From Treponema pectinovorum (lineage in GTDB: Bacteria > Spirochaetota > Spirochaetia > Treponematales > Treponemataceae), in contig NZ_UFQO01000007.1 of the NCBI RefSeq assembly GCF_900497595.1, positions 1 through 64,000 of the forward strand: 64,000 nucleotides of DNA. The letters are read 5' to 3'. The stretch's first letter is position 1. The number at the start of each line of letters is the position of its first letter. Shown piece after piece: positions 44,167 through 52,032 of this stretch. The notes under the pieces are model-generated. The model made no database searches, was not told where the DNA came from, and was given only the letters and a program-made list of their open reading frames with translations. The position numbers and the translations under genes are program-made.

Positions 44167-44200
44167 AGGATGTCGCAAGTTTGTTTACTTGTGGCATCCT
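44167..44200 (+). promoter_or_regulatory. Intercistronic hairpin between binding-protein and permease genes
   Basis: AGGATGTCGCAAGT (44167-44180) pairs over all 14 positions (two G-U) with ACTTGTGGCATCCT (44187-44200) around a six-base loop. No T-run follows, so it is not a standard terminator. In many ABC operons such hairpins protect the binding-protein mRNA and lower downstream expression; that role here is inferred. Confidence 0.6.
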
Positions 44201-44267
44201 GTCGAGTTTAAAATTCAAGCTTTTTATTTTTCGCTTTTAATTTTAAATATCGCATATTGGAGTAACA

Positions 44268-45149
44268 ATGCGTTTTTTGCGCTTTTTATTTAGGGAACTG
44301 ATTCTGCATGGTGCAATATTTGCTTTGGTAGGAACAGTTGCTCTTTCAGCACTTTATCTTTTGGCTATAGGTGCTTCTGGTCACGAATTTTTAAATGCTG
44401 GAAAATCATTTTTGATGTTGATTTCCGGCTCAGAAGATTATTCTATAATGCACCCTGGTTTTACTTCTGCTCAGATTATCGCTTCAGGTGCTGCGGTAAC
44501 TTTGCCACTCGCCTTGATTTCCTTGGTTTTTGTAATAATCATCGCACTAACATCTTCTTCTTTTGCGGTTACAAGCCGCTATATGGCTCTTCATCACGGA
44601 GAAAAAAGCGGCAAAAGATTGGAATACGTTTTGAGTCTTTTGGCGTCTATGCTTGCAGCGGTTCCACTTTTTGTTGGATTTTGGTTTGCATATTCGATGA
44701 TAGGCAGCGTAAATTTTTTGTTCATTGCTTTGATGACCGTAATCTGTGGCGGACTTTCTTGGGATGCAGCAAATTTTTTAAAGACAGATATGATGATCCA
44801 AGTTGAACAGACTCACGCAATAGTCTTTTCGACTCTTGGACACAATTTAGGAAGATTTTTCCCAATACCAGGAACTTATTCAGGCTATCTTTTTTCTTCG
44901 AGTTTGCCTCGTTTTATTCCTTACCTTGCTGGAAAAGTTCCTGCAATAATCGGCTCTGTTACCATTGCAGAAATTGCCTTTAGTTTTCCAGGGCTTGGCA
45001 GCAATTTGATTGATGCCCTCATCTCTACAAATACAGATTTGCTGGTAAGTTCTGTGTTTATACTTTTGTGCGTAAATGCCGTGGTATCTTTTTTAGTAAA
45101 GGCAATCCTCTTTCTTATATATCCGAGGTGGTATGAAAAAGCAATCTAA
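44268..45149 (+). CDS. ABC transporter permease, DppB/OppB type
   Basis: A 293-residue inner-membrane permease with about six helices, starting with LILHGAIFALVGTVALSALY. The BPD-transport signature region is GKVPAIIGSVTIAEIAFSFP followed by GLGSNLIDAL, equivalent to the EAA loop that docks on the ATPase. The start is preceded by GGAGTAACA. The last 17 bases overlap the next permease gene, so the two halves are translated together. It forms the channel with the next gene product. Confidence 0.87.
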   Translation: MRFLRFLFRELILHGAIFALVGTVALSALYLLAIGASGHEFLNAGKSFLMLISGSEDYSIMHPGFTSAQIIASGAAVTLPLALISLVFVIIIALTSSSFAVTSRYMALHHGEKSGKRLEYVLSLLASMLAAVPLFVGFWFAYSMIGSVNFLFIALMTVICGGLSWDAANFLKTDMMIQVEQTHAIVFSTLGHNLGRFFPIPGTYSGYLFSSSLPRFIPYLAGKVPAIIGSVTIAEIAFSFPGLGSNLIDALISTNTDLLVSSVFILLCVNAVVSFLVKAILFLIYPRWYEKAI

Positions 45150-45945
45150 CATATTAAAAATAGTTTTTGTCGCAATATTGATTTTACCCTTGTTTTTGGC
45201 CTGGATTCCAGAAACTTTTTTTGAAGGCATTGCGTCAGAAACTTTGACAAATTTTGGCTATTTAAAATCCCTTTTTCTTTCGTTTAGGGAATTGGGAATA
45301 ACTTTGATAACGACAATGCTTTTTGCAATGTTAATAAGCATTGTTTTAGGCTATTTAAGCGTTTTGTCGATGGGCGTGGGAAGATTTTTTTCTAATATTT
45401 TAAATGCGATTGAATCTATTCCTTCAATTTTGATAGCGCTGTTTTGCTATGCTCCTGTTTCTGGTGCGTTAGCAACTTCTTCTGGAACAAAATCGAATTT
45501 GCTTTCGCTCGTTGTTTTTGTGCTTGCGGCAACAGCTACGACATTGCCAGAAGCGGTAAGAAGCATTTCAATTCCGCTTTCTGACCTTTACAATCGTAAG
45601 TACAGCGTTTCTTTTCGCTCTTATGGTTTTACAAAAAATAGAATTCTTGCAGTTTTAATGAGAACTTCGCTGATAAAAGATACTTTAAAGCGCGTCGCAG
45701 CAGGAATTCTTTTAAAAACTTTGGTTTTGGATACCTCGTTTGGTTTTGTAATTCAAGTTGGACTTGGAACTTATGGAACTCCAAATCACTTAAGTCCGGG
45801 TGCGTTGATAGCGGCATTTAGAAAGACAATACTCTGGTCTTTTGACGGAGGAAGTCCTATTTTGTTCTGGTTACCTTCAATTTTGTTGATTGCAATAAGC
45901 GTTGCATTCCTAATCATCTTAAACGATAAGGGGGAAGAAGCATGA
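45133..45945 (+). CDS. ABC transporter permease, DppC/OppC type
   Basis: A 270-residue inner-membrane permease with six predicted helices (ILKIVFVAILILPLFLAWIP at the N-terminus; LILLIAISVAFLIIL-like helix at the end). The central TTLPEAVRSISIPLSDLYNR and YSVSFRSYGFTKNRILAVLM match the EAA-type coupling region. The start overlaps the previous permease by 17 bases and the stop overlaps the ATPase start (ATGA), showing tight translational coupling of the transporter core. Confidence 0.87.
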   Translation: MKKQSNILKIVFVAILILPLFLAWIPETFFEGIASETLTNFGYLKSLFLSFRELGITLITTMLFAMLISIVLGYLSVLSMGVGRFFSNILNAIESIPSILIALFCYAPVSGALATSSGTKSNLLSLVVFVLAATATTLPEAVRSISIPLSDLYNRKYSVSFRSYGFTKNRILAVLMRTSLIKDTLKRVAAGILLKTLVLDTSFGFVIQVGLGTYGTPNHLSPGALIAAFRKTILWSFDGGSPILFWLPSILLIAISVAFLIILNDKGEEA

Positions 45946-47399
45946 CACCAATCGAACTAGACAATTTTTCAATCCACCTTGGCGATAGGCTTACTCTAAA
46001 AAATTGCAGTTTAAAAATCGAAGAAGGAACTTCCACTGTAATAATGGGACCAACAGGAACGGGAAAATCTGTTCTATTAAAGTCTGTTGCAGGAATTTTA
46101 CCTATGACGGTTTTTAATTTTGAAGGAAATTTAAAAGTTAACGGATTTGACGGTTATATTTCTGGTAAAAAGCAGGATTTTTTGCGTTGGACACAAATTG
46201 AGCAGTCCGGGCTTATGTTTATTCCTGCGGAAACTGCACAGGTTATGAATCCAGCCTTGACTTTAGACCAAAATCAAAATCTTCTTTCGCCAGGATGCAG
46301 AGAAGTAATCGTTAAGCGTTTAAAAGAATACTTCAATTTGGATTTTGAAGCTTTTGCCCGCCTTTATCCCGATGAAGTTTCTGGTGGCGAGATGCAGAGA
46401 ATTACATTGATGATTTTGCTTTCAAGGCAGGGAAATCTGATTCTTTTGGATGAACCAACTGTAAATTTGGACAGAAATCTTCGCAAAAATTTCGTTGAGT
46501 TTTTGAACAAGGAAATTCTAAGCGATAAATCAAAAACTTTTTTGATGGTAAGTCACGATTTGGATTTTATAAAACGCCTCACTTTAACGCAGCATTTTAT
46601 TTTAAAAGATGGAATTCTTGAAAAACTCGCAGTTCTTCCAGAAATGGAAGGCTATCAAAAGCCTGAAGCAAAAAAAGGGGCTTCTGGTTCAGCGATTGAA
46701 CTTCAGGATGTTTCGCAGTCGTATAACAAGCGCGGAATTTTTGGAGAGCGAAAGTTCACCGCATTTAAAGGCTTAAATTTAACTTTTGAGCGCTCAACTG
46801 TTTACGGAATAACAGGTCCTTCTGGTTGTGGCAAATCTTCTACAATAAAAGCGATTCTTAGGCTTTTGGATGAAACTGGCGGAAAAATTCTCATGGAAGG
46901 CAACGATTTGGTTGCGTTAAAGCCCACCGAAAGGGGAAAAGACCCTAAAGAATTTATGCCGTTCCGAAGGCGAATGGCTGTCGTTCAGCAGGATTCAAGG
47001 TTTTCATTCTTTCCAGATTTAAAAATAAAAGAATCTTTTGCACAACTTTTAAATGCAGGAATTGAAGGAAGCCTCGAAGATTTTACAAAAAATCTTGAAA
47101 AGGTTGGGCTTTCTGCTTCTCATTTGGAAATTTATCCGCAGTCGCTTTCTTCTGGCGAAATGAAGAGGGTTGATATTGCAAGGGCGCTTACTGCAAAACC
47201 AGATATACTTCTGTTGGACGAGCCTTTTGCCCACATCGATTTTGACACCAGACTTTTGGTCATGAAAGTAATTTCCGATTATCTTGCAGAACATGCTACG
47301 ATTTTGGTAGTGGTTACGCACGAAGATTTTGACCTTAGGTATTTTGTGGAAAAGAATTATGATTTTCCAGAGCTTGTAGGGCAATTTTCTCAAAAATAA
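45942..47399 (+). CDS. Fused two-domain ABC transporter ATPase
   Basis: A 485-residue protein with two complete ATPase modules in one chain, equivalent to OppD plus OppF. Module 1: Walker A GPTGTGKS (about 36-43), signature VSGGEMQRITL, Walker B LILLDEPTVNLD, then SHDLD. Module 2: Walker A GPSGCGKS, signature LSSGEMKRVDIARAL (Ser for the first Gly), Walker B ILLLDEPFAHIDFD, then VVVTHEDFD. The fusion fixes the ATPase pair in one polypeptide. The long zinc/iron-cluster C-termini of classic OppD/OppF are absent. A terminator follows. Confidence 0.92.
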   Translation: MTPIELDNFSIHLGDRLTLKNCSLKIEEGTSTVIMGPTGTGKSVLLKSVAGILPMTVFNFEGNLKVNGFDGYISGKKQDFLRWTQIEQSGLMFIPAETAQVMNPALTLDQNQNLLSPGCREVIVKRLKEYFNLDFEAFARLYPDEVSGGEMQRITLMILLSRQGNLILLDEPTVNLDRNLRKNFVEFLNKEILSDKSKTFLMVSHDLDFIKRLTLTQHFILKDGILEKLAVLPEMEGYQKPEAKKGASGSAIELQDVSQSYNKRGIFGERKFTAFKGLNLTFERSTVYGITGPSGCGKSSTIKAILRLLDETGGKILMEGNDLVALKPTERGKDPKEFMPFRRRMAVVQQDSRFSFFPDLKIKESFAQLLNAGIEGSLEDFTKNLEKVGLSASHLEIYPQSLSSGEMKRVDIARALTAKPDILLLDEPFAHIDFDTRLLVMKVISDYLAEHATILVVVTHEDFDLRYFVEKNYDFPELVGQFSQK

Positions 47400-47424
47400 T
47401 CATAAGACTAAAAATTACTGCTAT

Positions 47425-47466
47425 AAAAATATCGTACGCATTTTTAACGTGCGATATTTTTAAATT
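47425..47466 (+). terminator. Terminator of the ABC transporter operon
   Basis: AAAAATATCGTACG (47425-47438) pairs over 14 positions with CGTGCGATATTTTT (47448-47461); the A/T-rich base of the stem supplies the U-tract. It lies 26 bases after the ATPase stop. Confidence 0.85.
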
Positions 47467-47494
47467 TGAGTGCAGTATTTTACATTTTTCTGTG

Positions 47495-47523
47495 TTGAAA
47501 AAAATGACACACTCAGATAAAAT
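47495..47523 (+). promoter_or_regulatory. Sigma-70-type promoter
   Basis: TTGAAA (47495-47500), a 17-base spacer and TAAAAT (47518-47523), 41 bases before the ATG of the membrane protein at 47565. Confidence 0.75.
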
Positions 47524-47564
47524 GCAGTCATTGATTTGAAGATATCTTTTGGAGGATATTCGTT

Positions 47565-48164
47565 ATGAAATTTTTCAACAAATACAACACAGTTTCTTTT
47601 GCTTTGTTGCTTTTAGTTCTTGTTGTACAACTTGTTCCTTTCACAAATTCTACAAAAATAGAATCAGAAGTTGAAGATGCTGGTAAAACATGGGCAGAAC
47701 TCCCTATAGGTGTTACTGGAAAGGACAGGTCTTCTTGGCCTTCTGAAATTAAATATGGCGAATTTAAGGATTGGGATGTTCCCATAAAGGAAAAATATCC
47801 TCTATACGGCGAAAGACAAATTTCTATATTTACTTATGTGTGGAATCCTGCTGGGGCGCTTTATGGCTACAGAGTTGGAGCTTATATTTTGCCACAAGTT
47901 ATGTTTATCGCTTTTGCAATCTTTACTTTTTTGGTAAAGAACTTTATGGCTAAAGCTGTTGTAGCATTCATTTTTGGGCTTACTCATATTTGGGCATTTG
48001 CAAAAACATTGATGTTAACAAATTCTGGAAATCTTGAACCTTACATGGCAATTCCTGTTCTTCTTTTGATTTTGGGACTTGCTCTTATTGCAGTCGGAAT
48101 TTGGTGTATCCCTCAGTATTTTAGAGATAAAGCACACAACGAACATGTAAGAAAATCGCTTTAA
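47565..48164 (+). CDS. Membrane protein (unknown)
   Basis: A 199-residue protein. An N-terminal hydrophobic helix (about 10-28, VSFALLLLVLVVQLVPF) is followed by a polar segment of about 70 residues containing WAELPIGVTGKDRSSWPSEI, then three helices: VMFIAFAIFTFLVKNF, AKAVVAFIFGLTHIWAFAKT and AIPVLLLILGLALIAVGIW. The tail is basic. I recognise no family. It has its own promoter, a strong ribosome binding site (GGAGG) and a terminator. Confidence 0.78.
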   Translation: MKFFNKYNTVSFALLLLVLVVQLVPFTNSTKIESEVEDAGKTWAELPIGVTGKDRSSWPSEIKYGEFKDWDVPIKEKYPLYGERQISIFTYVWNPAGALYGYRVGAYILPQVMFIAFAIFTFLVKNFMAKAVVAFIFGLTHIWAFAKTLMLTNSGNLEPYMAIPVLLLILGLALIAVGIWCIPQYFRDKAHNEHVRKSL

Positions 48165-48185
48165 GTTTTACTATTTTTATGAAAG

Positions 48186-48215
48186 GCTCGGACTAATGTT
48201 CCGAGCTTTTTTTTT
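48186..48215 (+). terminator. Rho-independent terminator
   Basis: GCTCGGA (48186-48192) pairs with TCCGAGC (48200-48206), followed by nine T, shortly after the membrane-protein stop. Confidence 0.9.
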
Positions 48216-48229
48216 CGATTTTTATATTG

Positions 48230-48574
48230 ATGAAAAAATCTTTTTTATTAGCGATTTTTATTTTTCTTTGCACATACAGTTTTTCAAAGGATTACAAAAT
48301 TGTCGAGGTTGAACTTCCTTACGGTTCTACGACTTTAAAGGCAACTTTTTATTGCTTTAACGATTTAAAAACTGCCCGCAAACTTTCTAAAAAACTCTAT
48401 AATGTCGACGACCTTGATAAAATCTTAAAAGCTGGACGTTTTAAAAAATTGGTTCCAATTCCTATAGGCTCCGAAATTTCTGCCTATAATTTTTCTATAA
48501 TGACTTATGACAGAGAATTTTGGTTTTTTGAAAATCGCGACGATGGCTGGCTTTGGGGAACTGGCCGTTATTGA
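48230..48574 (+). CDS. Small secreted protein (unknown)
   Basis: A 114-residue protein with a signal peptide (MKKSFLLAIFIFLCTYSFS) and a compact mature domain of about 95 residues: VEVELPYGSTTLKATFYCFN, then a basic helical part and WFFENRDDGWLWGTGRY at the end. I recognise no family. The ATG at 48230 is preferred over a TTG one codon earlier. No ribosome binding site is evident; it begins 15 bases after a terminator. Confidence 0.65.
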   Translation: MKKSFLLAIFIFLCTYSFSKDYKIVEVELPYGSTTLKATFYCFNDLKTARKLSKKLYNVDDLDKILKAGRFKKLVPIPIGSEISAYNFSIMTYDREFWFFENRDDGWLWGTGRY

Positions 48575-48660
48575 ATATCCAATCTTATATAACACTTTTA
48601 TAATCTATTTCAAAGTAATATAATTTTTCGTATTAAAAATATTTATCTACGGGCAGAATT

Positions 48661-49443
48661 ATGAATGACTTAATTCCAAAAGAAATAAATTATCGCCAAT
48701 TTCATGACGAAAACCTTTTTTATCACAGTCAAACTATGGTTTATTTTAGCCAGTGCAATCCAAATCAAAACATAAGTTTGAATGAACTTTTAAAGCTTAC
48801 GACTGATGTTGCCGTTGAAGATTTTAACAGGCGAAATATGAGCCGCGAGACTTTGGCAGCCAATGGGATTGCAATTCTGGTTTCTCGCGACAGTTTTAGA
48901 TTTCACTCATATCCTAAGGAAAACCAGCACATTGTGATTCACACTTGGGAAGAAAAGAGCGAGCCTTTGCAATTTGTGCGTGCGTTTGAAATAAACAGCG
49001 AAGATGGGAAAAAACTTGTGAGCGGAATTACAAGTTGGCTCCTGGTTGACCTAAAGGCGAGAAAGATAATGCCGATTAAAAAATTTGACGCAATGGAACT
49101 TAGGAAGCCCACAACTTACCAAACTGAGCACGACTGCTTGCCGTACGGAAAGATAAACCTTCCAGAAGATTTAAAACTTTTAGATGAGAGAACGATAAAG
49201 TTTACAGATTTGGATGCTAACGGCCATACAAATAATTCCAGATATGCGGCTTTTGCGATGGATGCACTTCCTTTTGAATTTCAGGATAAGGAATTTAAAG
49301 ATGTGAGGATAAATTTTGCAAAGGAAGCGATGTTCAATCAAAAGATAAGCATTTTTGGAAAAATTGATGAAGATGCGAAAGTTATAATTTTAGTTGGAAA
49401 GACTGAAGATGGAACTTCTTTTGAAGCAGAATTAACGTGGTAG
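48661..49443 (+). CDS. Acyl-ACP thioesterase (FatA/FatB family)
   Basis: A 260-residue double hot-dog enzyme that releases fatty acids from acyl carrier protein. The N-terminal half has SLNELLKLTTDVAVEDFNRR and ITSWLLVDLKARKIMPI. The C-terminal half has TIKFTDLDANGHTNNSRYAA, carrying the Asp/Asn/His catalytic signature (DxNxHxNN). The length is typical of bacterial acyl-ACP thioesterases. In the gut it could set chain length or salvage acyl chains for membrane lipids; that is inference. A -10 TATAAT lies at 48619-48624. Confidence 0.88.
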   Translation: MNDLIPKEINYRQFHDENLFYHSQTMVYFSQCNPNQNISLNELLKLTTDVAVEDFNRRNMSRETLAANGIAILVSRDSFRFHSYPKENQHIVIHTWEEKSEPLQFVRAFEINSEDGKKLVSGITSWLLVDLKARKIMPIKKFDAMELRKPTTYQTEHDCLPYGKINLPEDLKLLDERTIKFTDLDANGHTNNSRYAAFAMDALPFEFQDKEFKDVRINFAKEAMFNQKISIFGKIDEDAKVIILVGKTEDGTSFEAELTW

Positions 49444-49551
49444 CGAATGGAAGGGTGAGCGAAGCGAAAACACGCCAACGGCGTGGTCGTAGGCGAAAGC
49501 CGGATCCCTGAAACGAACGTCACGCAAAAGGTGGGTATGGTAACTTTCAAA
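49443..49551. repeat. GC-rich repeat-like block
   Basis: A GC-rich stretch beginning at the thioesterase stop. It contains GCCAACGGCGTGGTCGTAGG, GCCGGATCCCTGAAACGAAC and GGTGGGTATGG, resembling parts of the blocks in gatC-gatA and at 60447-60578. It runs into the left end of the IS30-like remnant. Confidence 0.5.
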
Positions 49552-49553
49552 GC

Positions 49554-50156
49554 CAAGTGCAATAAAAGGCTGCATGAGATGACTTCAAAACTAAACATTT
49601 TCTAGTACGGTTGTTTAAAAGAAAAACTTCTGTTTCTAAATAGCCGTCTTCCAAATTTCTAAAGTCTATACTCCGGGCAGAAAGGACTGTAAACAACCAT
49701 TTATATTTTCGTTTGAGCCTCGCTGCCATGGGCTGTGAATGTCTGCAAAATAAATAGAAGTTTGGAGCGTTGTCTCCAGTTCTATAAATTTTGAAAATTC
49801 AGAGCCGTTGTCAAAAACTCTTCTTTTTGGATGGATTCCCTTTTCATTAAATGCTTCTTTTATAGCATCATGAACTTTCTGAGATGAAACTTTATCAATA
49901 CTTTTGCCATCAGGAAATGGCTCTTTTTGTCAGAAAAAGTAACAATGCAACATTTCCCCGGAGTTGTTCCTTCATGAATCCGATTTTTGCTTACGCTTTT
50001 TTCCTGTTTTTGCAGATATTTTTTATAAGAAGCGTTTGGGGTAAATTTTTCTTCTCTGGCATTATTTGATAAGTCGACTTACAGAAGACCCATTTGATGG
50101 TTTTAGTCTTAAAACTTTCTATATAGTTTTTTTATTTATTTTTACTGTTGCACTTG
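49554..50156 (-). mobile_element. Degraded IS30-family element
   Basis: Inverted ends CAAGTGCAATA (49554-49564) and TGTTGCACTTG (50146-50156) enclose a broken transposase read on the minus strand. One frame has VSSQKVHDAIKEAFNEKG and VFDNGSEFSKF, then SIYFADIHSPWQRGSNENIN, the IS30 integrase-core block with its DNG and the final Glu. Another frame carries the last part, RNLEDGYLETEVFLLNNRTR and KCL. An upstream frame has the linker region. At about 600 bases against over 1 kb for a full element, with several frameshifts, it cannot encode a working transposase. Confidence 0.8.
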
Positions 50157-50182
50157 CAATGTGCCAAAGCCCCTGAATTTAA

Positions 50183-50305
50183 TTAAACTCTGCCATTTAC
50201 ACAGAATTTATGACAGTTCAATTTATAACCTAACCAATCAGTGCAAACTAATTCCACATCGTCAAAAGGAGAGAATTCGGATTGTAAAAATTCTATCGCT
50301 GTCAT
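50183..50305 (-). CDS. Small phage-type ORF (40 residues, unknown)
   Basis: A 40-residue frame starting directly after the stop codon of the previous small ORF (TAA-ATG), beginning MTAIEFLQSEFSPFDDVELV and ending HKFCVNGRV. No family is recognised. The back-to-back arrangement suggests translational coupling, as between small phage genes. Its stop lies 27 bases inside from the IS30-like right end. Confidence 0.4.
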   Translation of the reverse strand: MTAIEFLQSEFSPFDDVELVCTDWLGYKLNCHKFCVNGRV

Positions 50306-50389
50306 TTAATGTTCTGAAATATTGTAGATTATGCCCAGCAGGAATGTTGCTATGGATATTCCTACCGTTATTATTGCTGTAATTGACAT
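50306..50389 (-). CDS. 27-residue membrane peptide ORF
   Basis: MSITAIITVGISIATFLLGI then YNISEH: almost the whole peptide is one transmembrane helix. GAGG lies upstream of the ATG and the next small ORF begins at its stop. Such tiny helices occur in phage accessory regions. I cannot assign a function. Confidence 0.4.
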   Translation of the reverse strand: MSITAIITVGISIATFLLGIIYNISEH

Positions 50390-50550
50390 TGCTTTTTTCC
50401 TCTACCTATATAGTCATTTGAGAAAAATAAAAGATTAGGGAAGTTAGGGGAAAATAGAGGGAAATTTTCCTTGTTTTTTTTAGGAAGGGATATTTTTAGG
50501 GGCGTCGAAGGGGGTTTTTAGTTGTTGCGTGTTGTTTTTAATCGTGCTAA
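50390..50550. other. Non-coding, purine-skewed gap
   Basis: AT-rich sequence with several G-runs (GTTAGGGGAAAATAGAGGG, GGGGCGTCGAAGGGGG). I see no gene, hairpin terminator or promoter that I would defend. Confidence 0.4.
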
Positions 50551-50778
50551 TTAGGGATATTCATTTTTGAAAATACTTATTTGCTCGACGGTCAGTTTTT
50601 CGGGATAGTCTGTCCAAAAATTAAATATGTTCTTTTTGTCAAACGAGAAAAGAAATTCGCCTATACTATCTCTTGTTTCTGGCGTTTCTACGCTCCATAT
50701 TTTTTCATATACATTATCTTTGTAAAAATCAAAGCCGTTTTCATATTCGTAGATTCCCTCATCTTCGTTATCTGTCAT
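50551..50778 (-). CDS. Small acidic protein, candidate immunity protein
   Basis: A 75-residue acidic cytoplasmic protein (starts MTDNEDEGIYEYENGFDFYK). The core FYKDNVYEKIWSVE, IGEFLFSFDKKNIFNFWTDY and PEKLTVEQISIF resembles small proteins I recall (DUF7675-like) encoded beside phage minor-capsid genes; this match is from memory. It begins 103 bases after the stop of the toxin-like gene on the same strand, the usual toxin-then-immunity order. GGAG lies ten bases before the ATG. The frame is intact although its neighbours are damaged. Confidence 0.55.
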   Translation of the reverse strand: MTDNEDEGIYEYENGFDFYKDNVYEKIWSVETPETRDSIGEFLFSFDKKNIFNFWTDYPEKLTVEQISIFKNEYP

Positions 50779-50881
50779 TTTGCATAATCTCCGTTTCCTT
50801 TTTGTTGTGTACTGTCGCTTGTGTTTATGTACTTCATCAATCTGATAAACTCTTTATTTTTGCCTAATGATTCAATATCAA

Positions 50882-51751
50882 TCAAGAAAGATGATACTTG
50901 ATACCTTTTTTATATACTGTATGGCTTTTTTGACATTTTAAGCGATGCTTAAAAACATCATCATCCAAAATATGCCATGTATTATAATCGGCGTTTACTG
51001 ATTGCATTTCGAGCCAGTACAAGTCGCCGTATTTTCTTTGAATTATTGCGGCGTGTCTGCCCACTACAAAATAATACTCCTTTCCTGCTTCTATTTCCAT
51101 ATAAAGTTTATGGGCGGCGGTGAAGTCGTTAAACTCGTTTAAAACTTTGCTTTTTACGCCGTTTAGTTTTGAGATTTCTTCAATGGTGCTTTTTTGTGAG
51201 AATATTTTGCAACTGTTGCCCCCTCTAAAATCTAAAACATCAAACCCCGCCTTATTTGCCGCGTATGAAAAGCCCAACGAAGAGCAACTACCTTTTGTTT
51301 TGTCTCCACCTGCGATGCGTTTTATAATGGCTTCTTGTGTTAGCGGTGTTTCAAATGCTTTTATCTCCCTTACTTCTACGCCTAATCTTTCCAGCGTTGC
51401 TCGCGTCGCACTCTTCGGGTTGTCCATCAATGCCGACATTGCTTTAGTTGTTGCCGTCGGTTTCGGTTGTGCCACTGGTTTTTGTATAATTCCTCTAAGC
51501 TGTTTTCCGCTTGTTCCTACATATTCCCTTGCACTGTCTCGTGTTATTCCTGTTTGCTTTGTAAAATCTCGTGCGGCTGCCTGCCATTCACCTATCTTTT
51601 GCCTTGCTCTTGTGTTGTCTACTCCTGCCGCTTCCTGCGTTAATGCTTGCCGTTTATATCGCCTTATGTTTCGTTCTATGCCTCTAAGTTTTTGCTCATC
51701 GTCATAGTATGATAGTTCCTCGCCGTTGCAGGTTACTGTCTTGCTTGCCAT
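50882..51751 (-). CDS. C-terminal part of a phage minor-capsid (MuF-like) protein with papain-like toxin-type domain
   Basis: 289 residues. The first 100 (GIERNIRRYKRQALTQEAAG, WQAAARDFTKQTGITRDSAR) match the helical C-terminal region of phage minor capsid protein 2. A linker leads to a final domain with GSCSSLGFSYAANKAGFDVL, VVGRHAAIIQRKYGDLYWLE and MQSVNADYNTW. The Cys, the His of GRHA and the acidic/Gln residues of LEMQS fit the order of a papain-like (Tox-PL type) site. The frame is one indel away from the capsid fragment just upstream, so it is part of a broken gene, but this piece remains open. The internal ATG has AGGAG rather far upstream (14 bases). Confidence 0.65.
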   Translation of the reverse strand: MASKTVTCNGEELSYYDDEQKLRGIERNIRRYKRQALTQEAAGVDNTRARQKIGEWQAAARDFTKQTGITRDSAREYVGTSGKQLRGIIQKPVAQPKPTATTKAMSALMDNPKSATRATLERLGVEVREIKAFETPLTQEAIIKRIAGGDKTKGSCSSLGFSYAANKAGFDVLDFRGGNSCKIFSQKSTIEEISKLNGVKSKVLNEFNDFTAAHKLYMEIEAGKEYYFVVGRHAAIIQRKYGDLYWLEMQSVNADYNTWHILDDDVFKHRLKCQKSHTVYKKGIKYHLS

Positions 51752-51756
51752 TTCGT

Positions 51757-52032
51757 CTAAGTCGTCTCCTGTGTGTAATGCTCTTTTGTTCCCTCAAAGT
51801 AGGGATAAAATGAATGGCGGCAGTTTATTCCGCACAATCCTGTCGTACTCCCCAGTCCGCAAATGCTGTACAATCCTTTCTTTGTGAAAATCTTCCCTTG
51901 CCATTCTTCGTATTCTGGTCTTGAGCCGATATGAGCGGAAACTTCAAACTTTTCAACTCCCAATTCTTCAGCATTATTTAATGTCTGGTTTGCTGCCGTT
52001 TGGTTTATCGATGTGAGGATAAAATATTTTAA
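51757..52032 (-). pseudogene. Fragment of phage minor capsid protein 2
   Basis: The minus-strand frame reads ILTSINQTAANQTLNNAEEL, VEKFEVSAHIGSRPEYEEWQ, GKIFTKKGLY and GLCGINCRHSFYPYFEG, a highly characteristic segment of phage minor capsid protein 2 (portal-associated head protein). It lacks its N-terminal several hundred residues: homology begins exactly at the degenerate first repeat of the CRISPR array. At the other end the frame stops at 51757, but the next frame (GDDLDEMASKTV) continues the protein, so one indel separates it from the following ORF. Confidence 0.75.

Noticed and set aside
44167-44200. Hairpin after the binding-protein gene considered as a terminator
   Set aside because: No T-run follows and the permease genes directly downstream have no promoter I can see, so it is listed as an intercistronic structure.
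51725-51734. GTTGCAGGTT inside the toxin-like ORF, identical to the first ten bases of the CRISPR repeat, considered as a tracrRNA anti-repeat
   Set aside because: The match stops after ten bases, lies in coding sequence, and is not followed by a terminator-like structure; chance is likely enough.
51740-51800. Programmed frameshift joining the capsid fragment and the toxin-like ORF
   Set aside because: No slippery heptamer is visible at the switch, and the capsid gene already lacks its 5' half, so simple decay explains it better.
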